Source of the DNA: Actinernus sp. WN-2022
Lineage: Eukaryota > Cnidaria > Anthozoa > Actiniaria > Actinernidae
Reading direction: 5' to 3'
DNA: 64,000 nt
NCBI GenBank assembly: GCA_030867875.1
Contig: JAOWCC010000019.1
Span: 104,891,006 to 104,955,005 of the forward strand
Below, one piece after another: positions 31,701-43,001 of the stretch (its first letter is position 1; each line of letters starts with the position of its first letter). The notes beneath the pieces are model-generated. The model saw only the letters and a list, made by a program, of their open reading frames with translations, ran no database searches and had not been told where the DNA came from. A program made the position numbers and the translations under genes.

Positions 31701-34086
31701 CACCTCCCACATGAACACAGCGTACTGGTCATGATGTATCTTTTTTGCAATAACTACCAACAGTACAGTATTGCCGGTATTCCATTGCAAACAGCACCCG
31801 TACGGGATGAAGCAAAACCAAGGACAACAGTAAACCGCAATAAACGTGACATTTTGCAGTGTAATCAGCGATTTCTGTGATATAAAAATTTAATTTTGAG
31901 GACTACAACAAAAGCCTGCGGCACGAGGAAATGTTGCGGAATCATGAGAATTTCAGTTTTTCAAAACTGTTTTGTCGATATCCACGGAAGCAAAATTTGC
32001 TTCTCGGAAATATTTCAAAAACATTTGTTAATTCCGAGAAGTAGACTTTGCTTCTGCAACAAATGTTTACCGTTTGCTCGCCGAAGGAACAATGCTTACC
32101 TCGCTGCCTTTAACATTGTAAAACAATACTATACGCTGATTATACCCTAATCTACTATTCTGCAAAATCGGCCCATGAAATCGAAGTCAACCTGAATAGT
32201 GACTTAGAAGCAGTTGTAAGCCGTCACTGGCTTGAGCGTGACCTACTCTCAATTGCAATTGTGTCAAATCGAAATCCCTATTGTTTGGAAGCAGAGTCGC
32301 CTAAAATATTTAACTTGGAGCGACCATGTTGAAAATCTTGTGTCCGGCAAGATAAACCAGCGCATTCATTCCCAAGGGGTTTTAACTGATTTTTGGCTCT
32401 TTCTAGACTGCAAGGAAGTCCCTCCCCGGCCGCCCTCAAAGGAAACTGTAGTCACTGTTACCATGGAATTTTCAACTGACCTATAATACTGGGGGCTCAA
32501 AGTTTTTAGTCGGCTATTTTGGATGCGTTGCCGTTGGTTTACTATGGAGCTGGCGGTAAATTTGTTTGGAAGAATACAGAGAATTTAAGCCTTTTTCGCC
32601 ATTTATAGAGTGCTGGAGGACTTCATTAAGTCTGATAAGAGCTTAAATCAGGACTTTCTCGAAGAACTATGTCTGTGCCTGGTGTCTTGCTCGTAGGGAT
32701 GGGCCATGAGCTCTTCAGTCATCTTGCACAGTCACAGCTTTTTTGAAATATTGGACAACATTTAATTGCTATTGATTCCAATATGAAGCTTTAGACTACG
32801 TATATTTTGAAGAATTAAGATGGGGGAGGGCCATGCCGCCGGTTGATTGGATTTCCCGGCATTCCTTGCGGTCAGAGTGGTTGAATTTAGCTTGCTCTGA
32901 AGTGCTTATGGAATGAATGGTTTGGTGCTGGGCAAGTTTAAGTGTTCAGGGACAGAAAGTGAGGTTAGTGCAAACTTGAAAGCCTATTTGATGTGAAACA
33001 TGCATTTTGGTATGAGAATTTGAGGAGAATTTTTTTTTCTTCTGAAATTGTCATTTTAGCCACTGCAGTTCAATAGGATCATTTGTCTATACATTATGGT
33101 GTGTTGGAATCTCAGGGCCTTCCTCTTTTAACGTAGTCAGACTTAAACCCTCAAAGCAAGTAACCAGTGGATAGTGGCACTCTTGGGAGTGAAAGGGTTA
33201 AGGCTACCTTAAGCAATTATATTAATTAGTATGACTTTTTAACATGATCTTTTTAGTCATCATTACTTTAAAATTTAAAATTAAAGTTAGCAAAGTGATA
33301 AAAGGCGAATACAAGAAACGATAAACACCCAAAGGTTGCATCGTAGGCAAGCAAACGTGATGATGCATATTAGCATAATTATATACCACACCGGTGAATA
33401 GTGCTTTTCGCGCGCTCTGATTGGCTACTCAAACGGTGACTATGATTTCATATATGTTAATTATTCACATCGAAGGAAATACATTTACCTCGCAACATGC
33501 GTAAAACGGATACGACCTCAGCTGCGATTTCCTCTCTTTCGCTGTTCCCCAGACCATTAACAAGGGAGTATCCCTTAATGTTGCGGCTCGTACTCAGCCT
33601 ACAAGACACAATCTTCTTGTCACAAAGCTTTCCCCCTTTCACTTTCCTCCAATCACACTCTTTCAATTTCCTTGTGTGATTGAGACTTTCCAAATTCGAT
33701 ACTTCATGCAGATCCATAACGATTGGATCGATAAGCTCCCGGAAAACTTCGTAGCATTCCTCGTCTCCGATAACAATGCCAGAAGACTTTCTGTCCATCG
33801 TCGGGCACTCTATCCCATGTTGGATAAGATCGCTCAGTGAATATCCATTCGATGTAGCCTTGTCTCTCAACTTGACTTGTAGATCAGCTGTTAAATATTT
33901 TGCCATGAGTGTGGTGTTTTGCATAAGTTCGGGATATCCTCCATGGCTCCCTCGGAATCCTCTTTTCAGATATTTCGGGTAGTAATGTAGAGTAACTAAC
34001 AGTCCTGCCCCAGTTACTGCGCTCAATGCAACAGCTGCAATATGGTTCAAAACAAACTCCTTTGTCCCAGTGAAAATGAATGCCAT
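28646..34086 (-). CDS. Membrane-anchored phosphagen kinase-like protein, 5' three exons
   Basis: Exons 34086-33489, 31582-31170 and 28700-28646 on the minus strand, phases 1, 0, 1, 355 complete codons. Residues 11-35 form a hydrophobic segment like the leader of mitochondrial creatine kinases. The N-domain is clear: YPELMQNTTLMAKYLT, GYSLSDLIQHGIECP, GIVIGDEECYEVF, DPIV. The catalytic domain has RDWPHGR, YMWHKVYGYL and MGTGL. Creatine and arginine kinases transfer phosphate between ATP and a guanidino compound. Here key positions differ: the NEEDH box reads NFIDH (residues 262-266), the reactive Cys of the TCPSN motif aligns with Ser316, and RVRTGR reads RLSTSR. Activity is therefore doubtful. 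The C-terminal exons with the flexible loop were not found. Convergent with PHAF1. Confidence 0.88.
28825..29194. mobile_element. MITE with about 40-bp termini in a phosphagen kinase intron
   Basis: GAGCTTAAGCAACCACGACG at 28825 is matched inverted by CGTCGTTGATGCTGAAGCTC ending 29194. Confidence 0.75.
29195..29888. other. Intronic stretch without recognised feature
   Basis: Only short frames on both strands and no clear inverted repeat. It is part of phosphagen kinase intron 2. Confidence 0.5.
29889..31152 (+). mobile_element. 5'-truncated LINE with decayed reverse transcriptase
   Basis: Frames read SGVPRRLILAGPILFLIYVN then FADDYKCYQ (the YxDD catalytic box of reverse transcriptase, here FADD), HFQPSKCVNL, DLGIVIFKDLTWNDHI, IQKRATRF, and a tail SWNALPDEVQSSTSLGNFKK. 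Several frameshifts break it. The 3' end is CTTGAAATAAATAAAATAA. It lies antisense in the phosphagen kinase intron, ending 17 bases from exon 2. Confidence 0.88.
31170..31582 (-). CDS. Phosphagen kinase-like exon 2
   Basis: Acceptor TTTTAAG and donor GTATGA. It encodes ALRGDYVPISTLADCQQQRL through GTGLHIEVKLKLYRLWK, the start of the catalytic domain. Confidence 0.88.
32371..33201 (-). mobile_element. Second copy of the 15.6 kb TTAA element, inverted and diverged
   Basis: Matches 15621-16637 inverted, from TTTTAACTGATTTTTGGCTC on the left to CACTCTTGGGAGTGAAAGGG and TTAA (33198-33201) on the right. The left terminus is eroded. Intron 1 of the phosphagen kinase gene. Confidence 0.82.
33489..34086 (-). 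CDS. Phosphagen kinase-like exon 1
   Basis: ATG at 34086 (MAFIFTGTKEF). Encodes the membrane leader and the N-domain to RMLR, donor G/GTAAAT. An upstream in-phase stop was not examined further, but the leader fits a start here. Confidence 0.88.
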
Positions 34087-34139
34087 ATTGCCGAATCAGC
34101 ATTGCCGTTTGCATGGAACTAGAGTAGCATTGGGATTGT

Positions 34140-34517
34140 TAGTTTTGAAACAGGGAGCGACCGACCATGACACATTGACCTCTGTGACCTCACAATGAAC
34201 AAGGCATTGAATACCTTTAGATCCGCGCGAGCGGAGCACCATGGGTTTTTATCACGCGGCGGCCAAGTTGAGTCCGGTAAACTCGTTCTGAAACCAACCA
34301 GTGCGAGGTTACCGGGGCCAAAACCATTGTTTTATCCAATATGGCCAAACTGTGATAATAGCCATACATATAATGATGAGAGCAAAACGAGTTCCGGTTT
34401 CCCTCGCGCCCAAACCCGGACGCGCGACGACGTGCCTGAAAATGTGCTTCCTCTGCGCGCGCACTGTTAAAGCCAGTCCATTCTGCCACCTCGTCCACCA
34501 GGGGTCTTTACGCACCT
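34140..34517. other. Region upstream of the phosphagen kinase start
   Basis: GC-richer sequence with overlapping short frames on both strands, none of recognised family. It would hold the promoter of the minus-strand gene, but no core element can be assigned. Confidence 0.3.
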
Positions 34518-34627
34518 AATCCAAGATGGCGTCGAAAGTACCCATGGTACAGGCTGGTCATGTGATCCCAAAATATGCCAATATACATGTATGGGTATAT
34601 TTTGAAGAACATCCGCCATCTTGGATT
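34518..34627. mobile_element. Short MITE, AATCCAAGATGGCG termini
   Basis: AATCCAAGATGGCG at 34518 is matched inverted by CGCCATCTTGGATT ending 34627, with TACCCATG/ATGGGTA inside. Confidence 0.65.
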
Positions 34628-34689
34628 CATCATCGCTGAAGAACGGTTTGCGGTTGAAGTGTGATCCCAATGAATTCCAACCGCACATT

Positions 34690-35300
34690 ATTCTACTTGT
34701 ACCCAGTTGCGAAGTCCTGCGGCCCTGACGGAATCCCCGCTAGAATTTTACGTGACTTAGCTGACGAGCTGCCATGCACGAAACCAGTCAAGAAAATAGC
34801 TCACCAAACCTTAGTTAGACCTAAGCTTGAGTATGCTTCGGAGGCATGGACCCCTATACGGATCGTGATGTAAATAAGTTAGAGCAGGTGCAGAAAAATG
34901 CAGCGCGTTTTGTCTGTAACGTATATGACCGTTACTCCAGTAATTCGGAACTTGTAAGTGCCTTGGGTTGAGACTCCCTTGAGAGTAGAATACTTGCCCA
35001 CCAAGCCACTATGTTTTATAAGATTCGTGAAGGCTTGGTGGGTATATACTTTCTCTCCCAACATTATTCCCAGCCCAAGGCACAAGGATCAATATACTAA
35101 GGCGACTAACTATAGAGTGCTCCCGTTTAACTACTCATTCTTCGTTCGAACTGTCCGGGTGTGGAATCGCCTATCCGTTGATGTAATTAATGCAGCAACA
35201 TTAACGTGTATTCGTGCCGCCGTTGGCCCTGCCATCCAACATATGCGACCCCTGCCCTGGTTGAGGCAACTTTAATAAGTTATTCAAATTAAGTTATTTA
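34690..35300 (+). mobile_element. LINE fragment with internal deletion
   Basis: The frame reads KSCGPDGIPARILRDLADEL (early reverse transcriptase) and passes directly to TLVRPKLEYASEAW and QVQKNAARFV (late domain), so the catalytic centre is missing. The tail reads FFVRTVRVWNRLSVDVINAA. Confidence 0.85.
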
Positions 35301-35383
35301 TTTATTTTTCGGACCTTAAACATTGATATTGAACATTATTATTTAATATTATTTTTATTTATATTCCGGTATTAGTCATACGT

Positions 35384-36391
35384 ATGTATACTAGAATGTA
35401 TACTAGAATGTATACTAGAATGTATACTAGAATGTATACTAGAATGTATACTAGAATGTATACTAGAATGTATACTAGAATGTATACTAGAATGTATACT
35501 AGAATGTATACTAGAATGTATACTAGAATGTATACTAGAATGTATACTAGAATGTATACTAGAATGTATACTAGAATGTATACTAGAATGTATACTAGAA
35601 TGTATACTAGAATGTATACTAGAATGTATACTAGAATGTATACTAGAATGTATACTAGAATGTATACTAGAATGTATACTAGAATGTATACTAGAATGTA
35701 TACTAGAATGTATACTAGAATGTATACTAGAATGTATACTAGAATGTATACTAGAATGTATACTAGAATGTATACTAGAATGTATACTAGAATGTATACT
35801 AGAATGTATACTAGAATGTATACTAGAATGTATACTAGAATGTATACTAGAATGTATACTAGAATGTATACTAGAATGTATACTAGAATGTATACTAGAA
35901 TGTATACTAGAATGTATACTAGAATGTATACTAGAATGTATACTAGAATGTATACTAGAATGTATACTAGAATGTATACTAGAATGTATACTAGAATGTA
36001 TACTAGAATGTATACTAGAATGTATACTAGAATGTATACTAGAATGTATACTAGAATGTATACTAGAATGTATACTAGAATGTATACTAGAATGTATACT
36101 AGAATGTATACTAGAATGTATACTAGAATGTATACTAGAATGTATACTAGAATGTATACTAGAATGTATACTAGAATGTATACTAGAATGTATACTAGAA
36201 TGTATACTAGAATGTATACTAGAATGTATACTAGAATGTATACTAGAATGTATACTAGAATGTATACTAGAATGTATACTAGAATGTATACTAGAATGTA
36301 TACTAGAATGTATACTAGAATGTATACTAGAATGTATACTAGAATGTATACTAGAATTCTAGAATGTATACTAGAATGTATACTAGAATGG
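35384..36391. repeat. 12-bp minisatellite, about 84 near-perfect copies
   Basis: The unit ATGTATACTAGA repeats without change for almost 1 kb; the only irregular unit is at about 36350-36361 (GAATTCTAGA). It is open on both strands because 12 is divisible by three. It directly follows a LINE fragment. Confidence 0.98.
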
Positions 36392-36699
36392 AAGTAAATA
36401 TCCAAATAAAAACAAATATACTTACTAGAAGACTATGCGCAATGGAAGGGGCTATGCAATGACACGGCGCCAGAAATACAGCAGCAGTGAAGCAAGAAGC
36501 GACAGTTATAACAGAGGAGCTCCTCTAGATGGTTAACAGAGGAGATGTGCGGAAGAAAAACATTACGAAGCTTATGCTTAATAGCCACGCGTATATATTT
36601 CTTTTTCGATGTTGGAAGACTGAAGCGGTGGAAGCGAGCACTAGGAAGAATACGGTATATACCGCTGGCTGTGTATTAGTCTCTTTCGTGGGCGCGTAA

Positions 36700-36820
36700 G
36701 CTTACAACCATATTTGGACATGTACACGTGAACAGTTAGTATGATAGGACGGGAATGCTGTTGTTCTTATAACCATATTTGGACGTGTACGTCCCACGTG
36801 AGAGTCGAATATTTTACACC
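36700..36820. repeat. Local duplication of a 25-base motif
   Basis: ACCATATTTGGACATGTACA at 36707 recurs as ACCATATTTGGACGTGTAC at 36771, each followed by a CACGTGA motif. Confidence 0.55.
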
Positions 36821-36958
36821 ACTCGGCCATCACGCGTACACTTGATGTCACTACCCAAATCATGTCATTGTACCGAAGATCTTGAAGATCTCCAAACGTC
36901 TCCAATCTTGTCATATTAGCTGACCGCCAAAACATAATTTCCAACCTACTTCAGACCA

Positions 36959-37407
36959 TTAAAGTGCCTATAGGCCCAATTTTTTAACATTACAATCGAT
37001 TCTCCTTCAAATAATTAGTTGAACTGTAAAATATGTTTTTATTTGAGTGATGTATCTTTGAGTTATCGAGGTTTCCAATATGCTAATTATAGATAGACCA
37101 ACAAAAGGTCATTTCTTTCTCCGTGTGAATGAAACTATTTCTGATTTATACAAAATATTTGGTAAAATCACTGATATAAGGCTCATATATAACATGTTTG
37201 TTTAGAAAAAAGAATGTTACCTCTGCCAGCACGTTTTGTATAATAAATACTATGACTATGACATCACATCACTAGCATATTGGAAATAGAAATATCTATA
37301 ACTCATAGATGCAACACCTAAATCAAGAAATATTTTACAGTTAAACTATTTATTTGATGCAGAATCGATTTTAATGATAAAACAAATTGGTCTTAAAGGC
37401 ATTTTAA
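36959..37407. mobile_element. Palindromic TTAA MITE, 441 bp core
   Basis: TTAA at 36959-36962 and 37404-37407. Imperfect arms of about 130 bases share ATCGATTCT, TTAACTGTAAAATAT and TTCCAATATGCTA. Starts AGTGCCTATAGG, resembling the AGTGC start of the elements at 16642, 53787 and 61531. Confidence 0.85.
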
Positions 37408-37870
37408 GTAATGGTTCGTATAAGAACTGGAGCAAGATCTATTGTACCGCGGCAATGAATGTGATTTCACTAATCCCACATAGAAAATGGTTCAATTTTT
37501 TCTAAAGATATCTCTTGACTAGTGGTATTAATGTTCTCAAATTAAAATGCATGAAATCGCTCATTGTGTATATGTTTTTGATTCCAAAACAAATTCAGCC
37601 AATAGAAAGGCACTAAAACAAAAGCCGAGATATTATAAAATATTTCAATGTTCCCCACGTAAGATTTCTTTCTCTCTTTTTACATAGTTACATATTGTCC
37701 GCTTCAATCATTTTTTATTTTTTTTGTGAAATCAGAGTTCTTTCCTATTTTTAGGAGGTTTATTTCTGTTTAACCAATGAGATATCAAGTTTCAACAATA
37801 GAAAAATTAACACCTTTGTGCATTCCTGGCCGTTGAATGCTCCTGTTCTTACGCGAACCATTAATACTTA
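37404..37870 (+). repeat. Dispersed repeat, copy 1
   Basis: AAGTAATGGTTCGTATAAGA through GAACTGGAGCAAGATCTATT and on to GCATTCCTGGCCGTTGA matches the repeat at 50727-51368. Begins exactly at the TTAA end of the preceding MITE. Confidence 0.85.
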
Positions 37871-38164
37871 AATATCTTTACTATGCGCGCGCAAAGGAAA
37901 TATACCATTGCATAAATGGCGTCCAATTTAAATATTTAATTATTTATATTTATTAAGCTTCGCCTGAAGGACAAATACATATCAGGAATGATACCATAGA
38001 AACAAAATGATAAAGGCAGGGTGACCGCAACAGCTAAAGCCAATTACTGCGGGTCCATTAGACTAAATTAAATTAATAATAGTAAAGAAATAACTAATGA
38101 TAAGGATTTCACAACCACAAGGTGACTAAAAACAACAAGTTAAAGGACTGAGTAGGCTACAGAC

Positions 38165-38600
38165 AGTCACATTTTACACAAACAGACTTCCATGTGCGCG
38201 GTTTGTTTTGGGTTATAAGATGCTTTCAGGGCTGACGTATAATATTGTAAAAGGTGAGACTCGTAGGAGGGCAGTAAAAGTGCTGGTTGCTGGGTTTCGG
38301 CAATCCCTTTATGTAGGACGACACGAATTTTTACTAAAAATACAATAGAATACAACACAATACAATTCAATACAACAATAGAATGCAACACAATACAATA
38401 CAATAGAATACAATACAATTTGGTAGCAATTCGTGTCGTCCTACGTGAAGGGATGGCCCGGGTTTCCTTTGGTAAAATTCGGTTCCCAATTCTAGTGGCT
38501 CTTATCATGTAGGATTTCCGATATGTTGTTGTTTTACAGAAGCGTTGTTTAAACTCAGTGCCGCTGGTGTTATTACTAAACATAGTAATAAGTGGTAAAG
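38165..38600 (-). mobile_element. LINE tail carrying a palindromic insertion
   Basis: The minus strand reads TEFKQRFCKTTTYRKSYMIR and ATRIGNRILPKET, a non-LTR ORF2 C-terminus. It is interrupted at 38306-38454 by a palindrome with a microsatellite centre. Confidence 0.65.
38306..38454. repeat. Palindrome with (CAATA)n centre
   Basis: Arms CCCTTTATGTAGGACGACAC at 38308 and GTGTCGTCCTACGTGAAGGG ending 38454 flank a degenerate CAATA/GAATA pentamer tract. Confidence 0.75.
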
Positions 38601-38769
38601 CGTCCTTATTAAAATTGACAAACCCTCTGATAGCCTTTAAGAAAATGAAATAGAAAAACTCTTTACTATACTAATGACTGATAACAATTCCTAACTTATC
38701 TAAAAAATAGACATAGCATGTAATATAAAAACATTATGATAAAAATATTCAAGTTACAGGCCCTGCATG

Positions 38770-39085
38770 AGTTAATTTAAGTTATAAGAAAGTTTAAATA
38801 GATAGGTTTTTAACTGAGATTTGAATTCCGAGAGACACGAACACTTTCTTATGTTTATGGGCAGTTTGTTCCTTAATTGAGGAGCTGCAACAGAGAAGGC
38901 ACGACTTCCGTATGTTTTTAGATTGTATTTTACTTCTTGTAAGAAAAAAGCATTGGATGATCTTAGGTTTCTGGTATTAATCATTTTCATTATATATTAG
39001 GTGCAAGTCCATTTAGTGCCTTGAAGGCTAAAAGTAGAATCTTGAAGATAATGTGTTGTTCTATTGGTAGCCAGTGCAGTTGACA
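38770..39085 (-). mobile_element. LINE 3' fragment, minus strand
   Basis: The minus strand reads LPIEQHIIFKILLLAFKALN then TYGSRAFSVAAPQLRNKLPI and SEFKSQLKTYLFKLS, a typical ORF2 C-terminus. Confidence 0.82.
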
Positions 39086-39346
39086 GGGGCGACATAATCA
39101 TATTTACAATTATTCATCAGTGAGTCATCTTGTAACTTTCATTGACGATTTGACTTTGTCGGTCTGAGCACGTGGAAAACCTGATTTCTAACTGAAGGTC
39201 AACAAGTGCTAAGGACACATTAACTCGAGATGATCGTCTGACCATTTATAACACCCTGATTCTTCCACTGTTTGATTAGTCACACTTCATTTGATGCTTT
39301 TTCGAAGAGAAAAATCGCCACTTAACAAATTTACGATATGTCCTTT

Positions 39347-39455
39347 TATTTACGACGTTTTGCGTAATTATTATAGATTACCTCGTCAGATCCAAAACAA
39401 ATGTTGATCATGAGATGACGAAAAACGTGCTAAATAAGAGGACATACCACGATAA
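39347..39455. repeat. Imperfect inverted repeat
   Basis: ATATGTCCTTTTATTTACGA near 39349 and CTAAATAAGAGGACATACC near 39430 pair imperfectly; possibly a MITE. Confidence 0.4.
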
Positions 39456-40004
39456 ACTGTCGTAAAATAGTTTTGTTTTTACAACAATCAAGAAATAGTC
39501 AAGCAGAAAAGCTTTGAAAACGATGGAAACTGTGATTCTAGCCGACGCGTGCTATCGCGAATTCGGTGACGCGGCAATGACACAATGCGCAGTATGTTTC
39601 GTTTATTTCCAATGGCAATAAGCCAATCAGAAGACGAGAAACTGAGCAGTCGAGAGAGCGAACAAATCTTCGCTGCATATTTTTTGCTATTTCCGTAAAA
39701 TTAGTGTAATCTCCGTTTATATTGTTGATCAGTATGTAAAGTACAACATCTAATAGGTTTGTTAATTACACGGGAAATGGCACTGAACGATATCGATTAC
39801 AAAAAACATTACTTCGAGCACGTGGGGAGAAACCGGCAATCTTCATTGAAATTACTGACTGAACATATATATGGTTGTCAGTATTTGCAATTGTTGTCAT
39901 CAAGAGTGTTTTGTCTCTTACCGAAATTTCTAGTATGCACCTTAATGGCCTGCGGGTATTGTGACGGCCGAATTAACATAATAAAGATTCTCACTTTTCA
40001 GAGT

Positions 40005-40145
40005 GAAGTTTTTAGCCGATCATTGAGAGTTTTTGTATTTCCTGATAGCACGATCCATGCTGATATTAAATAGTGAATAAACACAAAATAGAATTCCAAG
40101 ATACAAATTTTCGGAGATGCAAGTGCTTCTTTCGACCCCTTTTTG
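40005..40145. repeat. Dispersed repeat, uninterrupted copy
   Basis: Matches, inverted, the two flanks of the MITE at 44579-44854 (GTATTTCCTGATA, ATGCTGATA, AATAGAATTCCAAGATAC, TCTTTCGACCCC). Here no element interrupts it. Confidence 0.75.
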
Positions 40146-40624
40146 TTAAAGGCGCTGTATCACGGTACTGCGCATGTCACAGTCTCCAGACATTGAATTG
40201 ACAGCCGTATTGTGCAACACCCAATGAGAATTAATCAAAAAATAAATTACCGGAAACGCCACACTGTATCGGATGCGGTGACAGACGTGATATATGGCGA
40301 GATTTACAAGGATCCAAGATAAACAGCACTAAGGAATGATATCTATATTTCATTAATTGCTTGTATTTTTGCTGTTTTTCGAGTTATAAACAGTCCGAAT
40401 TTTACCAAAATGAAGTCGCAAGCTGCCTGCATGTTTATTTAGATTACAACACTCAAAATAACCTTTTATCGATGTTTTGGTTTTCATTTTATCAGTTACA
40501 TCATAGGATAGCTGTGAGATTGTAAAGTGCTTGTTCACGAAAAGTTGGGCCTAAACGAAAAGGATGTCCATGAAAACCGCACCATGCCGATGGGAATCTT
40601 ATTAATATAATAACAATAATACTT

Positions 40625-41195
40625 ACATACATACATACATACATATCTTTAATAGAAGTTCCCATAGGGGCTTTTCAACAACTATTTACAATGTAACAAC
40701 GTTAACAGTAACAAAATAATGAAATAGTAAAATACAAGTACTAACTATAATCAGGTGAGTTAAAACTATTGAAGTAGAAGTGCATTAAGTAATATGGTAC
40801 ATAGCACTACTCTAAAAGCGCTAACTTTAGTTGTTTCTTAAATTTAACAAAATGAGGTTCCTTTTTAAGGTCTGCTTCCAATGAGTTCCAGATCTTAACA
40901 CCCCTATAAGCGAAAGATCTTTGTCCACTTGAGGTGCGAAGTTTAGGGATGTTTAGGTCGTTACGGGACCTGATGTTACGATTATGGATAGCAGACCGTT
41001 TACAGAACTTACTCGCTAGATATTCTGGGGCAACTCCGTTTATACACTTGAATGTCATTAAAGTGTCCCTATAAACTAAATAATCTCTAACAGGTAGCCA
41101 CTGCAGTTGGCATAAGCCTGAAGAAATTTGGTCATACTTCTGTATACCTAAGATGACTCTGGCGGCGAAATTTTGAACGAGCTGTAATTTCTTTA
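40625..41195 (-). mobile_element. LINE 3' fragment with (TATG)n tail, minus strand
   Basis: The minus strand reads LQLVQNFAARVILGIQKYDQ, DTLMTFKCINGVAPEYL, RTSSGQRSFAYRGVKIWNSL. The 3' end is the ATAC/GTAT microsatellite at 40621-40645. Confidence 0.85.
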
Positions 41196-42600
41196 TTATT
41201 TATATAGCGCACTCTCCAGGGTGCTCAAGTGTGTTTTACAATATTCTGGTTACACAAATAAGATTTTAAAATATTATTTATATATTTAAAAGGAAAACAA
41301 GATTTTAAAATATATAAATTATGCGAAAGACTAAATAACCCAATAATAGTAATAATGATAGAATACCAATATAATAGTTCTACTAATTAATTAATAATAA
41401 GCTTGTTTAAAAAGATAAGGTTTCAATTTGCTTTTAAAAATATCTACACTGGCGCTACGCTTAATTTCTAGTGGTAGCACGTTCCATAGGCTCGGTGCAC
41501 ATAACGCCCCAGACCTCCCCTAGACCCGTAGGATTTCAAGCGAAACATAGGGTTACTGGAGCTTCATAATGTCTGTCGACCTAAGAGCTCGTCGCGGTAC
41601 ATAAGGTACAGGTAGCTCAATAATATAGCACGGGCCATACCATTAACTTGCCGGCTTATACATGTACGTATATAGCAACATTTTAGAAGTAACTCGTTGC
41701 TCAACCGGGAGCCGGTGTAACTCCATCAATAGCGGCGTGACATGCTCAGCCTTGCGTGATAATGTTACAAGCCTAGCAGCTGAGTTAAGCACGTGTTGCA
41801 GCCTCTGAATAAGAGAACTAGGTAAGCCAAAGAGAAGGGCGTTGCAACTATCAATTCACGAGGTAACAAATGCATGAACTAGGGTCTTCGTAGAATCATA
41901 ACTGAGAAATCGTCTTACTTGTGAAATATTTCTAATGTGATAGAATGCATTCTTACAAATTTCATTAACATGTTTTTCAAGATTCATGGTTGTATCGAAG
42001 ACTACACCAATGTTCCGTACATTATCAGTGGGTGTTACTGGGACGTCCCTAACAGCAACAGACTCGAGAGAGGGTTGCGCGCGAAACTTTGAGTGCAGTA
42101 CTAGGAGCTCTGTCTTGTCACTGTTTAACTTTAAGTTATTGTGTAGCATACAACGTTCAATGTCATTTACGCATGCTTCGACTCTTGGACGGAACTGATC
42201 TAGGTGGAACTGATCTAGGTGGAACTGATCTAGGTGGAACTGATCTAGGTGGAACTGATCTAGGTGGAACTGATCTAGGTGGAACTGATCTAGGTGGAAC
42301 TGATCTAGGTGGAACTGATCTAGGTGGAACTGATCTAGGTTGCATATCCTCCAACACAGATGACTTAAATGTGAGGTAAATTTGCGTATCGTCAGCATAC
42401 ATATGATACGATACACCGTGGCCGCGCATGATCTCACCAAGAGGAGCTGTGTACAATAGATATAGGATCGGCCCAAGGCCCGACTATGTGGTACACCGCA
42501 TGTCAGTGGACGGCTAGATGATCTTGCCTTTCCGATGCAGACGAACTGCCTTCGATCAGATAGATACAACTCAAACCATTATTGTGTTAACTACAAGAAA
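41196..42600 (-). mobile_element. LINE (CR1/L2-like) reverse transcriptase and 3' end, minus strand
   Basis: The minus strand from about 42590 reads YLSDRRQFVCIGKARSSSRP, then YHMYADDTQIYL with the YADD catalytic box, NNLKLNSDKTELLVLHSKFR, NIGVVFDTTMNLEKHVNEIC and a tail. The 3' end has GAGTGCGCTATATAAATAAT near 41200. At least one frameshift and an internal tandem repeat interrupt it. Confidence 0.88.
42191..42340. repeat. 15-bp tandem repeat, 10 copies, inside a reverse transcriptase frame
   Basis: GGAACTGATCTAGGT repeated ten times between the YADD box and the NNLKLNSDKTE motif of the LINE. The period is divisible by three, so it does not itself shift the frame. Confidence 0.95.
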
Positions 42601-43001
42601 ATCGAGAAAGCGGGACCCGGTATATCACTAGCTGAATGATTATTAATTGTGAATATTTTATGAAAAGCACCAATTTTGAATTTATCTAAATATTTTAAAA
42701 ATCTACTTTGGCCTCGTTCTCGAGTATGTTGTAGGACAACATGTTTGTGACGTCACGTGCAATTTCTCTCGCCCCGCCCCGATCCAGACTCTCTCAGGAT
42801 TTTGCACCACAGGAAACCCAATATTCTATGTTGTTGTTCTTTATTACCACAATACTAATACTTGTAGCACTTTTTCGTCGCAAGCTCAGACGGCAGAGCA
42901 CGCGTTTAGTGTTCGTAAGGTTGAAGGTTCTAGTCTCGAAGAGACTACTTTCTTTTTTCTCTCTTTTTTTTACAGGACAAAGGGAAGCTAAAAGGGTCTA
43001 T

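Noticed and set aside
35359..36405. Frames of 337 and 348 codons on both strands
   Set aside because: Pure 4-residue repeats from the 12-bp array.
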